From: Brachionus manjavacas
Taxonomy: Eukaryota; Rotifera; Eurotatoria; Ploima; Brachionidae
DNA: 64,000 nucleotides
Assembly: GCA_019054805.1 (NCBI GenBank)
Contig: JAHQIY010000003.1
Coordinates: 7,564,001 to 7,628,000 of the forward strand
Direction of reading: 5' to 3'
Position 1 is the stretch's first letter. Every line of letters starts with the position of its first letter. Both the position numbers and the translations under genes were made by a program. The notes below the pieces were generated by a model. It was not told the DNA's origin, searched no databases, and saw only the letters and a list, made by a program, of their open reading frames with translations. Positions 44,316-55,215 of this stretch are shown here, one piece after another.

Positions 44316-44826
44316 TTTAAAAATTTTATTTTTTAGCCTTCGAATGAAAATTTTTTAATTTAGATATTTTGAAAGGAATATAAAATTTTTTTTTGATCAA
44401 AACGACTACATAACCGTGCCACCGTTTTATATTAGGGCCACAATTTGATCCTGAATCAAATATTTTTCAAACCAATTTATCGACTCCTACTGCAATATTA
44501 TATTTTTGTATTTTTTTATATAAAAAAAACATTGTTATTATATAAAAATAAATTGTAGAAAAAATGTTTAATGTCAATTTTTTTAATTTCTATTTAGTCA
44601 TAATTAAAAAAATTTAAATACGACATGAATATTAGCCACTTCCGTTTGACATTATGCAATTCTGAAAAAATTTATAATAAAAAATTAAATCTATATTCTT
44701 GATTTTTTTTTCAAAGTTTATTGAAACAAAAAGGTTTTATTTATAGTACACTAAGAAATTTTTAAAATTAATAACATTATTAAGTTTTTTAATAAAAATA
44801 AACTGAGAATAAATTAAATCTTTTTT
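44316..44826. other. Convergent intergenic space between MRG15 and ISCA1
   Basis: About 510 bases of AT-rich DNA holding the 3' ends of both genes. No gene or element recognised. Confidence 0.5.
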
Positions 44827-45222
44827 TTAAACGGTAAAACTCTCACCGCATCCGCAAGTTCCTTTAATATTTGGATTATTGAATACAAATTCACTACTTA
44901 GTGGAGATTTAACATAATCCATTTCGGTGCCAAGAAGTGACAGCTGAGCTTTGGCGTCAATGTAAATTTTGATTCCATTTTGTTCAACAATTTCGTCAAA
45001 CTTTTTTTTTTCATTTGCATATTCAAGAGTGTAGGATAATCCGCTACATCCTCTTTGTTTGACACCTATTCTTAAACCGGCAGCTTCAGGATTTTTACTC
45101 ATCAGTTCTTTGGCTCTATTCAAAGCTGTTTCGGTAAGGGTTATGGGAGCTTTTGTTGCGGCTAGTTTACGGCTCGATTTTACAGCTTTTATGCTGGCAG
45201 ATATGACAGCTCGTCCGCTCAT
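44827..45222 (-). CDS. ISCA1: Iron-sulfur cluster assembly 1 homologue (ISCA1), second cistron
   Basis: 131-residue A-type scaffold/carrier protein of mitochondrial [4Fe-4S] cluster assembly; it works with ISCA2 and IBA57. Seen: basic presequence (MSGRAVISASIKAVKSSRKLAATKAPITLT), the three cluster cysteines (Cys59 in QRGCSGLSYTLEY, Cys123 and Cys125 in GTCGCGESF) and LGTEMDYVKSPLSSEFVFNNPNIKG, nearly identical to animal ISCA1. The start is fixed because it aligns with ISCA1 from the first residues. Its ATG (45222-45220) overlaps the ISCA2 stop TGA (45221-45219) in the tetranucleotide ATGA. It has no introns and no intergenic promoter space, so it must be expressed from the ISCA2 transcript, by reinitiation, by trans-splicing inside the last ISCA2 exon, or from a promoter inside ISCA2. 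Confidence 0.97.
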   Translation of the reverse strand: MSGRAVISASIKAVKSSRKLAATKAPITLTETALNRAKELMSKNPEAAGLRIGVKQRGCSGLSYTLEYANEKKKFDEIVEQNGIKIYIDAKAQLSLLGTEMDYVKSPLSSEFVFNNPNIKGTCGCGESFTV

Positions 45223-45798
45223 ATTTTAATAGTAAATGATGAACCACAAGAGCAACCTTGTTCTGAGTTTGGATTATTTATTATGCGAAATCCTGTTCGA
45301 ATTAATTCTTCGTAATAATCAACAGTTGCGCCTTTGATAAACTCTAGAGTTTCTTTGTCAACTAAAAGTTTAGATCCTTCCTTTTCAACAACCCTTTTTT
45401 ATAATAAAATTATTATTTTTTTCAAATTTTTTATTATTCATTTACAGGTCTTGGTCACTAATTTTTGGTTCAAGAGTAAATATATAGTTAAGACCAGAGC
45501 AACCACCGGCTTCAACAGATATTTTCAAATACTGCTTGTCGGCTTGGTATATTTCTTTAAGACGCTTAAAAAATTAATTAAAAAATTCAAAAGTAAATTT
45601 TAAAAATTAAGTCCAGTTCAAGATTAGCCTTACTTTAATGCAGGGTTCGCTCAAATTTAGCCCCTCGAAATGAGCTGGATTCTGGTTTGTCTGTGTGATT
45701 TGTTTTGCTTCTGATGATGAAAGACTTTTAGCAAGGTTAAAGATGTGTTTGTTGGATGTTAAGCTGTTAGGGGATACAAGGCGTCGAACATAAAACAT
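45219..45798 (-). CDS. ISCA2: Iron-sulfur cluster assembly 2 homologue (ISCA2), first cistron, three exons
   Basis: Partner of ISCA1 in mitochondrial [4Fe-4S] maturation. Exons on the minus strand are 45798-45634, 45564-45446 and 45393-45219, all GT-AG with consistent phases, giving 152 residues. The start is MFYVRRLVSPNSL, a basic mitochondrial-type leader; an earlier in-frame ATG at 45858 would add a hydrophobic stretch and is less likely. Seen: LKISVEAGGCSGLNYIFTLE (first cysteine), VDYYEELIRTGFRIINNPNSEQGCSCGSSFTIKI (paired cysteines and the ISCA2-type SIKL-like end). The stop is the TGA of ATGA shared with the ISCA1 start, so the natural ISCA2 C-terminus, not a truncation, abuts ISCA1. 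The upstream region to LACTB (1.7 kb, divergent) should hold the unit's promoter. Confidence 0.95.
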
Positions 45799-47485
45799 TA
45801 ACAAATTTAATAATAAAAATATTTCTAAAAATTCAAAAATATAATGCAATATTGGCATACAGTAAAAATTTAGAAAGAAAATTACATAATTAAAGAGTCG
45901 AGATAAAACTCAACTTTTTTTAGATTTCAAAGTTTTTATTAATCTACGCCGATTTTTTATTTCTTCAAATGCATTCATTTAATAGAATTTTGTTCGAGAA
46001 ATATTACCAAGAAATTTATTGAATTTTTGTTAAATTTCAAAATTAACTTAAATATTTTTCAATTAATTTTATTACAGAATAAATTGATTTAGATCTATTT
46101 TAGAATTCTAATTTTCATATTAAAACTTGAATATTGATATTCTTTTGAAATAAAAATTTACGATTTATTTGAATACATTTATTTTGAACAATAAATTCAA
46201 GGTCCAATTTATAATTCGTGAAAATATATTGTTCTATTCCAGCTTGGAGTTGGCAAATTGAAGTTTCAAAAAAATTCAGGGTCTACTTGACCATAACATA
46301 TTATCAAAAATTTCAGCATTTTTCATCTCACCTTACTGTACTAATTGGCATGCTTTTTGCTTAAATATTTTTATTTTAAAATTTATTGCTGAATTATTTT
46401 TCTATTCTAAATATTCAATGCATTATTTAACTTTTAATGTCTGCTTAAATTTTATTGATGCTGCATTAAATATTTAGAAATTAATACGAAAAAAACTTTA
46501 TTTTAATAAAAATTTTTGAACATGATCAGTAAATCTTCAGCTTCAATTTGCTCTTGAAGATGCAAACCAGCTAAAAAATGTATATTTTTAAGCTTGTTTT
46601 ATTTTTTATTCCAATTTTTTCCTACAATTAAAAGTATAAAAATTTATTAATATTTAAGCAACTAAATCACAATCTAAAATCAAAATTCCTTTCCATCGAT
46701 AAATTTAATTTTACTTAATAAATTCGAGGCAATCTTAATTGTCTATAAATTCATGTTCTTCTTTCATTCTAAAGCAGCCGCAAAAAATTATTAAACTTTT
46801 ATAATTAGAAAAAATTTTATGCAAAACTGAAAATCATTTAAAATGTGTGAGTTAAATAAATATTTACTTCATACAAAAATCATAAATTAGATATTGTGAA
46901 GTTTTAAGGAAAATAGTACAATCAAAAAAATCAAACCTATTCTTTAAAGTTTCCATTGTAGTATTTCCAGAATCCATTATTTCTGGTTATCAATTTGTTG
47001 AACGTTTTGAACATTAAAAACATTTCCAATGATTTTAAAATTATAAAGAATAAACTAACTACATTTTACAAATAAATAAGTCGACCGCGAGTTCAATTTC
47101 TAATATCATTATTCTAATTTTTAAAATTGAACGACAACTTTTAAATTCCTTACTTAGTTAACATCTGTCTTTAAAATTTTCTTTAAAAATAAAACTTTTT
47201 TTGAAGGAAAAAATTACAATTAATAATAAATTTTGATATTTATTTAGTGTTTCAAATTCTGCTAGAGAAAAATTCTTTTTTTTTTAAATAATTGAGTTTT
47301 TCATTTAACAAATAAAATTAAAAAATAAGCATTCGTTGAACTGAATTGCTCTTAGAAAATATTTAAAATTCTAACTTTTCGTATCTATTTACGACAATTA
47401 TTCAGTATTTTGGCTATTTTTTTGTCTGCATCAACAAATTTAATTAAATATTTTAAATAATTCTAAATTTCTTTTAAAAGTTAGA
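45799..47485. other. Divergent intergenic region between ISCA2 and LACTB
   Basis: AT-rich, no element recognised. It probably contains the promoters of the ISCA2-ISCA1 unit (leftward) and of LACTB (rightward), but no defined core motifs could be read in such biased sequence. Confidence 0.45.
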
Positions 47486-48913
47486 ATGCGATTAGAATAT
47501 AGCAAAAAGTCATTCAGAGTGCTATTAGCATCTAGCTGTGTAGCAACTCTTCTAGGTGTTGGATACACCAAAGCAAAGGCCGAAAATCATTTATATTCTT
47601 ACTCTCTTTATAATGAAATTCAAAATGATCATTTTAAAAAAGCTAATCGTCTCATTGATCGATACAAAGTGTGTACTTTATTATTCTAATTAAATAGGAC
47701 TTAATTTTTTTATTAGGAACTTTACGGAATACCTTCAATTATTGTTTCTGTTAGCAAAAATGGAAAAGTAATATATGAACGAGCAGTTGGATTTTCGGAT
47801 GTGGAAAATAATGTAAAAGCAAATGTTGATACCGTAATGCGGATTGCAAGTATCAGCAAACCATTAGCCTGTTTGGTAGCTGCTAAATTACATGAAAATG
47901 GGAAGCTAGATTTTGACAAATCTATAAATGAGTATCTGACTGATTTGCCAAGGTTTAAAGTAAATGATAATGAGGCGGAGATAACTTGTAGGCAATTGAT
48001 GTGTCATACATCCGGCATTCGTCATTATAAAGAAGAGAACAAAATAAATTCCGATAAAAAAGATACTAATTTTCAAGAATTTTATTTGAACAAAAATTTT
48101 TCAACTTCTCGGGAAGCTCTGAGTTTGTTCATAAACGACAATTTGTTATTCGAGCCAGGTACATATATTCAAATTTTAAGAAAAAAATTCAATTTTTTTT
48201 TCACAAGGAGCTAAATATTTATACACAACTTTTGGTTACACTTTATTAAGTGCTGTACTTGAAAAAGTTTCCGGAGCAAATTTTTCAGATTTAGTAGAAG
48301 AATTGCTCAAAAAATTGGAATTAAATGAGACATACTTGGATAAAAACGAACCGATTATTCCAAACAGATCAAAGTTTATTTTTTTCAAGTAAATTTCTAG
48401 CATGAAATTTAATTTTTATAAAGATATTACATGAGGAATGAAAAAGGAAAATTGGTCAATGTTCCATTTGTAGATAATTCCTATAAATGGGCTGGTGGCG
48501 GATTATTGTCTAATGTAAATGATTTGATTAAATTTGGAAATTTTTTGCTGAAAATTTATCAAACAAATGATGATGGACAAAAGTTTATAAAAAAATCAAC
48601 ATTAAAATCAGAGTTATGGAAACCTCATTCTTTTCCTCAAAATAAAGATAAAAATTTGTTAAGTAAAACGAACGAAGTTTGTTCCTATGGTTTAGGCTGG
48701 TGTTTGATGAGTGAGATGGATTCAATAAAATATGTCTATCATACAGGAGGAGCAGTTGGAGCCAGCTCATGTCTTCTTATTATACCAGAAAATGAGAGTT
48801 CCAAATCAAAACCAAACGGAACAGTAGTAGCAGTTCTGTGTAACTCTCAAAATGTCAATGAAATAGCTAAATTTTCCCAAAATATTGCTAGAATTTTTTC
48901 TGATAAAATTTAA
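47486..48913 (+). CDS. LACTB: Serine beta-lactamase-like protein LACTB, four exons
   Basis: Mitochondrial serine protease-like protein of the penicillin-binding/beta-lactamase fold, known in vertebrates as a filament-forming intermembrane-space protein that affects lipid metabolism. Exons 47486-47668, 47717-48158, 48208-48388, 48424-48913 give 431 residues. Seen: a basic/hydrophobic leader (KKSFRVLLASSCVATLLGVGY), the active-site SxxK in MRIASISKPLACLVAAKL, the second-motif region YLYTTFGYTLLSAVLEKVSG, VPFVDNSYKWAGGGLLSNVNDLIKFGN, and the third motif YHTGGAVGASSCLL. It aligns with animal LACTB along its whole length but lacks most of the long charged insert of the human protein. The third exon boundary (KFIFFKYYMRN) keeps frame but adds a few residues against human NRARFYVYN, so an alternative donor is possible. 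Confidence 0.94.
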
Positions 48914-50019
48914 CTTATTAAAATTTTTAAACATTTAAATTAATAAAATTGTTATTAAAAATTTTTCAATTAAATATTTTTTTGAAAAGTCCATAGAATG
49001 ACTTTAACGAAAATTATCCAATATATTAACTTATTAAATTTTTAATTTTCCAATCTAATGTCATAATTGAAAAACTAATTTTTTATTTTTTTTTCTCCTC
49101 CCTGAAAGAATCTTTTTTATTAAAAGATTAATTTTTTTTTTTAAAATTGTCAATAAATGTTTCTTGTTATATAAAAGCTAAATTTGAAGTCTATTTACAG
49201 TAAACCAAAGGGAAGAAGACAAAGATAAGTAATTTAAAAATATTTTTATTTAATTTTAAAAAAATAATAATATTTTTGTATTTTCTTATTTATGCTAAAA
49301 TTTAAGAAATTAAAAAGGAATTAAAATTAAAAAAAATATTTTAAATAAAAAATATTTCATTTTAAGAAAAATAATATATATCTGATGAATATAAATAATA
49401 AAGATATTTTAGTTTGTTTGTATTTGGTTGTGATTTTTAGAATATTAAATAAAAATTAGATGTCTTTATACGCAATATTCAGACGACTCATGTATTTACA
49501 TTTTAGTATCGCTATTAAAAATTGATCTAATTAACATCCTTTTCATGCAAAAACTTAATGGTGCTAGGACAGACTTTTTGTATAATCCAATTTAAGGTGA
49601 ATAAAGAAATTAAAAAAAGCATTCTTTTCGGAATTCATTTAATTTTAAATAAGCGTTTCAAAGTCTTTATTAATTATATAAATTTTTTTCTGATTTAATT
49701 ACATTTAATTTTTTTCCCATAACAATCTAATTTAAATGAAAAGTTCTAATTTATTTAATTGAAATTCAGAAACCGCCAAATCAAATATAAAAAATAATCG
49801 AATCCATAAAAAATTGTTAAGTATTTCATTAATATTTAATTAAAAATTGAGAAAGTAAAGTTGACAAAATAATCTTCAAAATTGTGACTAGTAGAAATTT
49901 TTTTCTTTACAACACAGTAAAAAATTAATTTTATATTACATGATTTGGTGATTTTAACTAATAAAAACTAATGAAAATTTTTCAAATAGAATCAAATTTT
50001 TAAAAAAATTAATTCAAAA
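48914..50019. other. Intergenic, no gene recognised
   Basis: AT-rich DNA between LACTB and the short p62 copy. The last about 30 bases before 50020 resemble the leader before the full p62 gene only weakly. Confidence 0.5.
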
Positions 50020-50592
50020 ATGAACATTCAAATAAAGTGTTATCTGTTTGAGAATTGTCCAACTTTATCATCGCTAACTGTGAGTCAACCAAGTGAGATC
50101 AGACGGTTTGCAATAACAGCTAAATGTACTGCTATACTTTACAAAATAATCTATGAAAAAATTCGTGTTGCCTATGGTTCATTAATTAAACCAAATGACG
50201 AAATTAAGACATATTGGATTGATGAAGAGAACGACCTGGTATGTTTTTCCACTGACGAGGAAGCAAATTTTGGCATGGAAATGCAAACAGCAATTGGTTC
50301 AAGCAAAAATATGAGCTCCAGTCCATTTTTCAAAATTTATGTTGGGATCAAGAGAGCTAATGAGCCATCAGGGTCAAGTGAAGAGCCCCAGATTCATTCT
50401 GGAGTTGTATGTGATGGTTGCAATGGCAGTATTATTGGTACCAGAAACAGATGCACAATTTGCCTGGACTTTGATTTGTGTTCAGACTGCAAAAATAAAG
50501 ATATTCACAAAGAACATGAGTTTATAGTGTTCAATAAACCTGTGCGACAAATATGTCCTCATGTGAGCCAAAAAAAAAGGCGTCGAATATGA
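50020..50592 (+). CDS. Short p62-like paralogue with PB1 and ZZ domains only
   Basis: 190 residues in one exon. PB1 domain (about 3-109) with the basic EIRRF patch and the acidic DEENDLVCFSTDEE (OPCA) patch, so it could still polymerise or bind PB1 partners. ZZ zinc finger (about 129-168) with all Cys pairs and the closing His residues (VCDGCNGSIIG, CTICLDFDLCSDC, IHKEHEF). It stops soon after the ZZ domain with a basic KKRRRI tail that could act as a nuclear signal, and lacks the LC3-interacting motif and UBA domain of the full gene at 57747. It is a direct-orientation duplicate 7.7 kb from it. A central tract (50160-50326) is base-for-base identical with the full copy while the first 140 bases differ at many sites. 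It may be a functional competitor of p62 or a decaying duplicate; the open frame favours function. Confidence 0.82.
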   Translation: MNIQIKCYLFENCPTLSSLTVSQPSEIRRFAITAKCTAILYKIIYEKIRVAYGSLIKPNDEIKTYWIDEENDLVCFSTDEEANFGMEMQTAIGSSKNMSSSPFFKIYVGIKRANEPSGSSEEPQIHSGVVCDGCNGSIIGTRNRCTICLDFDLCSDCKNKDIHKEHEFIVFNKPVRQICPHVSQKKRRRI

Positions 50593-51986
50593 AAAATTTA
50601 CAAATTTGACTGCAAAATTAGATTTCTAAATTTTTAATTATTATTATTCAATTTGATGATCAAAAATATTTTGTTGTAAAGAATTGTTGATATTAATTAG
50701 TTTTTTTATAATTAAATTAGTTTATTTTGATTAAATAATTTTTTATATTAAGTCTTTGAATTTCAAAAAATATATTCAATTGTATTATAGCCTAAAATAA
50801 CATGCTTTTGTCTTAGTTGTAATTCAATCTTTTTTCTTTTATATTATATATTCTGTTGATTTATTTCTATAAACTTTAAATGAAACAAAAAATAATTCTT
50901 AATAAAAAGAAAACCGACTGCTTTGCTGGTTTTGCCAAATCCAGTAAAAGAGAACTTTTTAATAGAAATATTTATATTTTAGAGCTTTTAAGTGCTGCTT
51001 TTGAAATTTGAAATATTTCGATCAGCCAATTTAAAAAGTGAAGAAAACAAAAGATCGAAGGTTCTTATCTTCCTGAAGGTATTCGACAAATAACTTTAAA
51101 AATGGGAAAACTTTAACTTTTAAAGCTTGCAGTTGAAAAGGATAATCAACACCAAAGACTCTTCCGCAAGGGCGTAGACCAAACTTCCTGATAATTACTG
51201 AGTAAGAAATCATTTCATCTAAATTCATCGAAAAAAAAACGATGGAAATTTTTTTCATACATCATTTTTAATTTAATTATTATTTATTTATTTTTTAATT
51301 AAACGCCTTGGAGGCGATGCAAAGTTAAAAAAAAATAAGACAAAAAATTAGATAGTTTCGAAATAAATATATAAATAATTCAGCAAAATTATTATTCATT
51401 TTTTCTTCTTTTATTTTTTTTTTTCATTTTTCAATTGTAAATAAAAAATAAATAAAGCAACACAAAATGCGATATTAAAAAAATATTCTTTAATTTTCAA
51501 TTGATTTTAAAGATAAAAATGAGCAAAAATTTAACAAAAAAAATTTTTTTTCTTTTTTTTTTAAGTGATTTAAATCAGTAGAATCATAATTCAAAATTAA
51601 TTTAGCCTTTGATTTTGATTGATAAGATTAACATCAATTCACATTTTTCTCAATAGAAATACTTTAATTTTTGATTCAATAAATTGCATATTAATTTGAA
51701 AATTACTTAATAGCCCTATAACTAGACAAAAATAAGCTTGAGTAAATTTGAAATCATAGAATATTGTCAGCAATCCAATTATATAAATATCGTCTTTTGT
51801 TAAAGGGTTGATACAGTAAATAAAAAATTGAGTATGAATTTAAAGTCAATATCGGCTTCATGAACTAATGGATTATCAGCTTGATCATTAAGTCATTCTT
51901 CTAAACTAGCTGATTTTATAATTTAGTGTTTCGGTAATTTACGAATTTTTAGGAAATGTCTAAATAAAATAAAAATTCAAGAATTT
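50593..51986. other. Intergenic, with one retroelement tail
   Basis: No gene. At 51270-51320 (minus strand) a CGCC/GGCG hairpin (51304-51307 with 51313-51316) is followed by an (AAAT)-rich tail, like the LINE or SINE 3' ends elsewhere in the window. Confidence 0.45.
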
Positions 51987-52739
51987 AAAATTTTAAACCA
52001 AAAAAAATAAATTAATGGCTTTTAAAAAATAAAACTAATTAGCCATCTTTCTTTTTATCTCTGGAAAGACATTATGCAACTGTTTACAAATAATGTTTGA
52101 TGACAATTAACTCGGTTTGTTTCGTTTAATTTTTGTTTAAAAAACTGAATTTTCTTATGATCAATTCTAATTGAAAGTAAAGTCACAAATTACAAAGAGT
52201 AAATTTCACAATCGCTATAGTTAGCTCATGAACGCTTTCTTGGCTTTAATCCAAATAATTCAATCTTAATTAATGAGATTTTTCATTCATAAAAAATGAG
52301 ATGATTCATAGATTTTTTTTTGAAAAAATAATTTTGGAGATTAACTCCAGGACGGTTCCGAGTAAAATTTTAAACCAAAAAAAATAAATTAATGGCTTTT
52401 AAAAAATAAAACTAATTAGCCATCTTTCTTTTTATCTCTGGAAAGACATTATGCAACTGTTTACAAATAATGTTTGATGACAATTAACTCGGTTTGTTTC
52501 GTTTAATTTTTGTTTAAAAACTGAATTTTCTTATGATCAATTCTAATTGAAAGTAAAGTCACAAATTACAAAGAGTAAATTTCACAATCGCTATAGTTAG
52601 CTCATGAACGCTTTCTTGGCTTTAATCCAAATAATTCAATCTTAATTAATGAGATTTTTCATTCATAAAAAATGAGATGATTCATAGATTTTTTTTTGAA
52701 AAAATAATTTTGGAGATTAACTCCAGGACGGTTCCGAGT
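51987..52739 (+). repeat. Tandem duplication, two units of about 376 bases
   Basis: Copy 1 is 51987-52363 and copy 2 is 52364-52739. They agree over their whole length except a one-base difference in an A-run. Each unit begins AAAATTTTAAACCAAAAAAA and ends CCAGGACGGTTCCGAGT. No open frame. The close identity implies a recent event. Confidence 0.92.
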
Positions 52740-53004
52740 GGTGTAGACCCTCTTTTCAGCCCTCTTTTTAGGAAAAAAAAGTTTAATTGAGAAACATTTT
52801 AAAGCGAGTCTAAATGAGTCTTATATTTTGTTTGATTTGTGGTTTTGTTCGAGTATTCGTAGATTTCTTTGGCAATTTGGTCGAGGTTTTTTTTCGATTT
52901 TAAACATTTTAAAGAAAGGTGAAACAGAGCTTTATATATGCAAGTAACGAGGCGTTAATTTTTTTTTAAATTTATTATAAAGATTATTATTCCTCTAGTA
53001 AGTC

Positions 53005-53500
53005 GAGTTGACTCTCATTTACAGTCTTTACTAAATATTTGTTCATATTTCGGGTCAAAATGGAGACTCAAGTTTAACCCCCATAAATCCGACATAGTTG
53101 AATTCGACCCTCAACACTTCAAAAAAGAGTTTTTCATCAGTTATCAAAAGTTGAATAAGGTAGATAATCTAGACTACCTTGGAGTTACACTCAATTCTTA
53201 TCTCGAATTTGATATAACAGCTACTGATAAATTCAAAAAAGTCCAAAAAAATTATATGGAACAAAAAAATTAATTCTATTTCTTACCTAGGTATGGAACA
53301 GAATTCTATAAGTTCAGATCTAAAATCCTTTATCTACAAGACATATTGTCTGTCTACGTTTACCTATGGGCTAGATAGCTCAACAATAAAAGTGAAAACT
53401 TTAAAATTCTTAAACACTTCCCAGAGCAACCTTATACGAACCATGTACGGTTTGTACATGCTGTCACATGTCAAATATTCTTAAGATCTTGAAAACTAAA
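53005..53500 (+). mobile_element. LINE reverse transcriptase C-terminal fragment
   Basis: Reads VSRVDSHLQSLLNICSYFGSKW, then LKFNPHKSDIVEF, then LDYLGVTLNSYLEFD in one frame; after a frameshift, GMEQNSISSDLKSFIYKTYC...FTYGLDSSTI and NTSQSNLIRTMYGL. This is the region after the YADD block in CR1/Jockey/RTE-type LINEs. Decayed traces may continue to about 53600. No defined 3' tail. Confidence 0.7.
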
Positions 53501-54059
53501 AAAGAATCTAATGACAATTTATTCGAATCCATTAAATTATGCCTAAACAATATAAAAACTAAGAATCTCCTAAGAAATTTTATCCGATCTTTCTAGTTAA
53601 AGTCTTGATTTATTTTCTTTTGGTCCAAAGTTCTTAATTTAACAGTTTGGTCGTTTTCTTTTATTTTTATTCTTAAATTTTTCATATTTCTATTTTTATT
53701 TCTTATTTTTGTAAACTTTAATTTTTACTTCTCCACAATTTAGATACAAAATTATCAAAAAATTGTCTTTTACAAAGAGAAAAAATAATTATTTCATTAA
53801 TTCATTGGGTATAAAATAAATTTGTAAAGTAAAGATTGAACTGTTTTTATTTCTTTTTCTTTGATTCCTTTTTCCTCTTCCAGTCTTGATTGAAGCATTG
53901 ATGACAGGGACAATTTTTGGATTCTTTCCAATGGCATGGGTTGAATCAAAAAATCAATTAATAAAAATAAGATTGATTTCTTCTTCTCATTTGTGTAGTC
54001 TATTGACGAACTTGGTCAAGAATTTTTCTAATTTAGTCCAGTAATCGATTTTTATACGC

Positions 54060-54680
54060 AATCACGTTTGTTTAATTAGCTCGTCACCTCGTCACTCGCA
54101 AAAAATAGTGCGTTAGCTCTGTCGTCGATTTTTTCTATATTTAGTGTCTTATGTATAGTTTCGATGCTTGTTTTTATCGGGAAAATTTTAATGATTCGAA
54201 AAATTTTGTTTTGAAAAATTTGAAGGTCATGAGGATTTTTTGTGTTCCAATTTGAAGAATGACAAAGCAATAGTCGAATAACGATCTGATGAGAAATTTA
54301 TATAGCATTTTAATTATGTTGAGTGATGACTTCCATTTGAACTCTTTAATTTTTCGTAGAATGTTGATTTTGGGTGTCGCTTTCTTGATTAGTTCACGAA
54401 AATGATCGGCATATTTTAGTTTAGAGTCGAGTTTAATGCCGAGGAAAGCTGGATTTGGTTCGACAGGGATTAGTTCGTTTTCAATTTTCAGTTCGATTGA
54501 GTATTTGTAGACGTAATTTTTCCTTGGGCCAGCGCTTGTGAACATCGTGTAGCACGCTTTAGTCTTATTAATTGTAAGTCCCCATTTTTTGCAAAGCTCA
54601 ACAATTTTAGTAACGTCGCTTTGTCTTAATTGTACGCTTTGATCTGTGTGTGAACCAGATGAATAGATCTTCCGCAAATA
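54060..54680 (-). mobile_element. LINE reverse transcriptase C-terminal fragment, Jockey/I-like
   Basis: The minus strand reads VELCKKWGLTINKTKACYTMFTSAGPRK, NPAFLGIKLDSKLKYADHF, INILRKIKEFKWKSS and YKFLIRSLFDYCF, and after a frameshift near 54250, SSNWNTKNPHDLQIFQNKIFRIIK. This is the post-catalytic part of a LINE RT (WGLxxNxxKTxxxxF block). The frame is largely intact but both ends are missing. It is a different family from the (ACT)n-tailed copies. Confidence 0.75.
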
Positions 54681-54860
54681 GGGCTATGATTCATAGATGA
54701 AACACCCATGAAGTATCGATTTAAGCTTGACTTGAAACTTAGTAACAAATAAATCAAGAACTCAGAAAGAAGCTTAACGGTAAAGTGGTAACATCCAAAT
54801 GGCCGACACAACCTCAGTCTTGATTCTTGAAACTGAAAACCTACAGAGAGATTCCAAACA

Positions 54861-55215
54861 CTCCGAAACACAGATGCAGAGTTAGAACCTGAAATGTCAG
54901 AACCATGTCCGAAACATCAAGAAGCGCTTAATCCGCACTGTTCATGAATAAAAACAGTTTAGAGGTGTTAGGTTTATGTGGAAGTCGCTGGACAGGGTCA
55001 GGCCAAATAAGCAACAGGACATGGACCTTCCTGTATTCTGGATCTGAAATCACAAGTCAACACGGCATAAGGATAATGTTTTAAAAGCAAGCAAAGGATG
55101 TCATTATTTAATGGGTGCCAATTAATCAAAGACTGATTTACACACGGCCAAAAGGAAAGCAAAACTAATTTGTATTTTTTCTGATCGAGTATGATCTGAT
55201 TTAAATCACTAAGTT
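54861..55215 (+). mobile_element. LINE endonuclease N-terminal fragment, RTE-like
   Basis: Reads TWNVRTMSETSRSALIRTVHE and then SLEVLGLCGSRWTGSGQISNRTWTFLYSG, the start of an apurinic-type endonuclease (TWNVRTM...xVLGLxExRWTGxG). Stops follow, with decayed sequence to IIxWVPINQRLIYTR. It lies next to the minus-strand RT fragment but in opposite orientation, so it is a separate insertion or an inverted piece. Confidence 0.7.

Noticed and set aside
45334-45603. Plus-strand 89-codon frame
   Set aside because: Antisense to ISCA2 exons 2 and 3.
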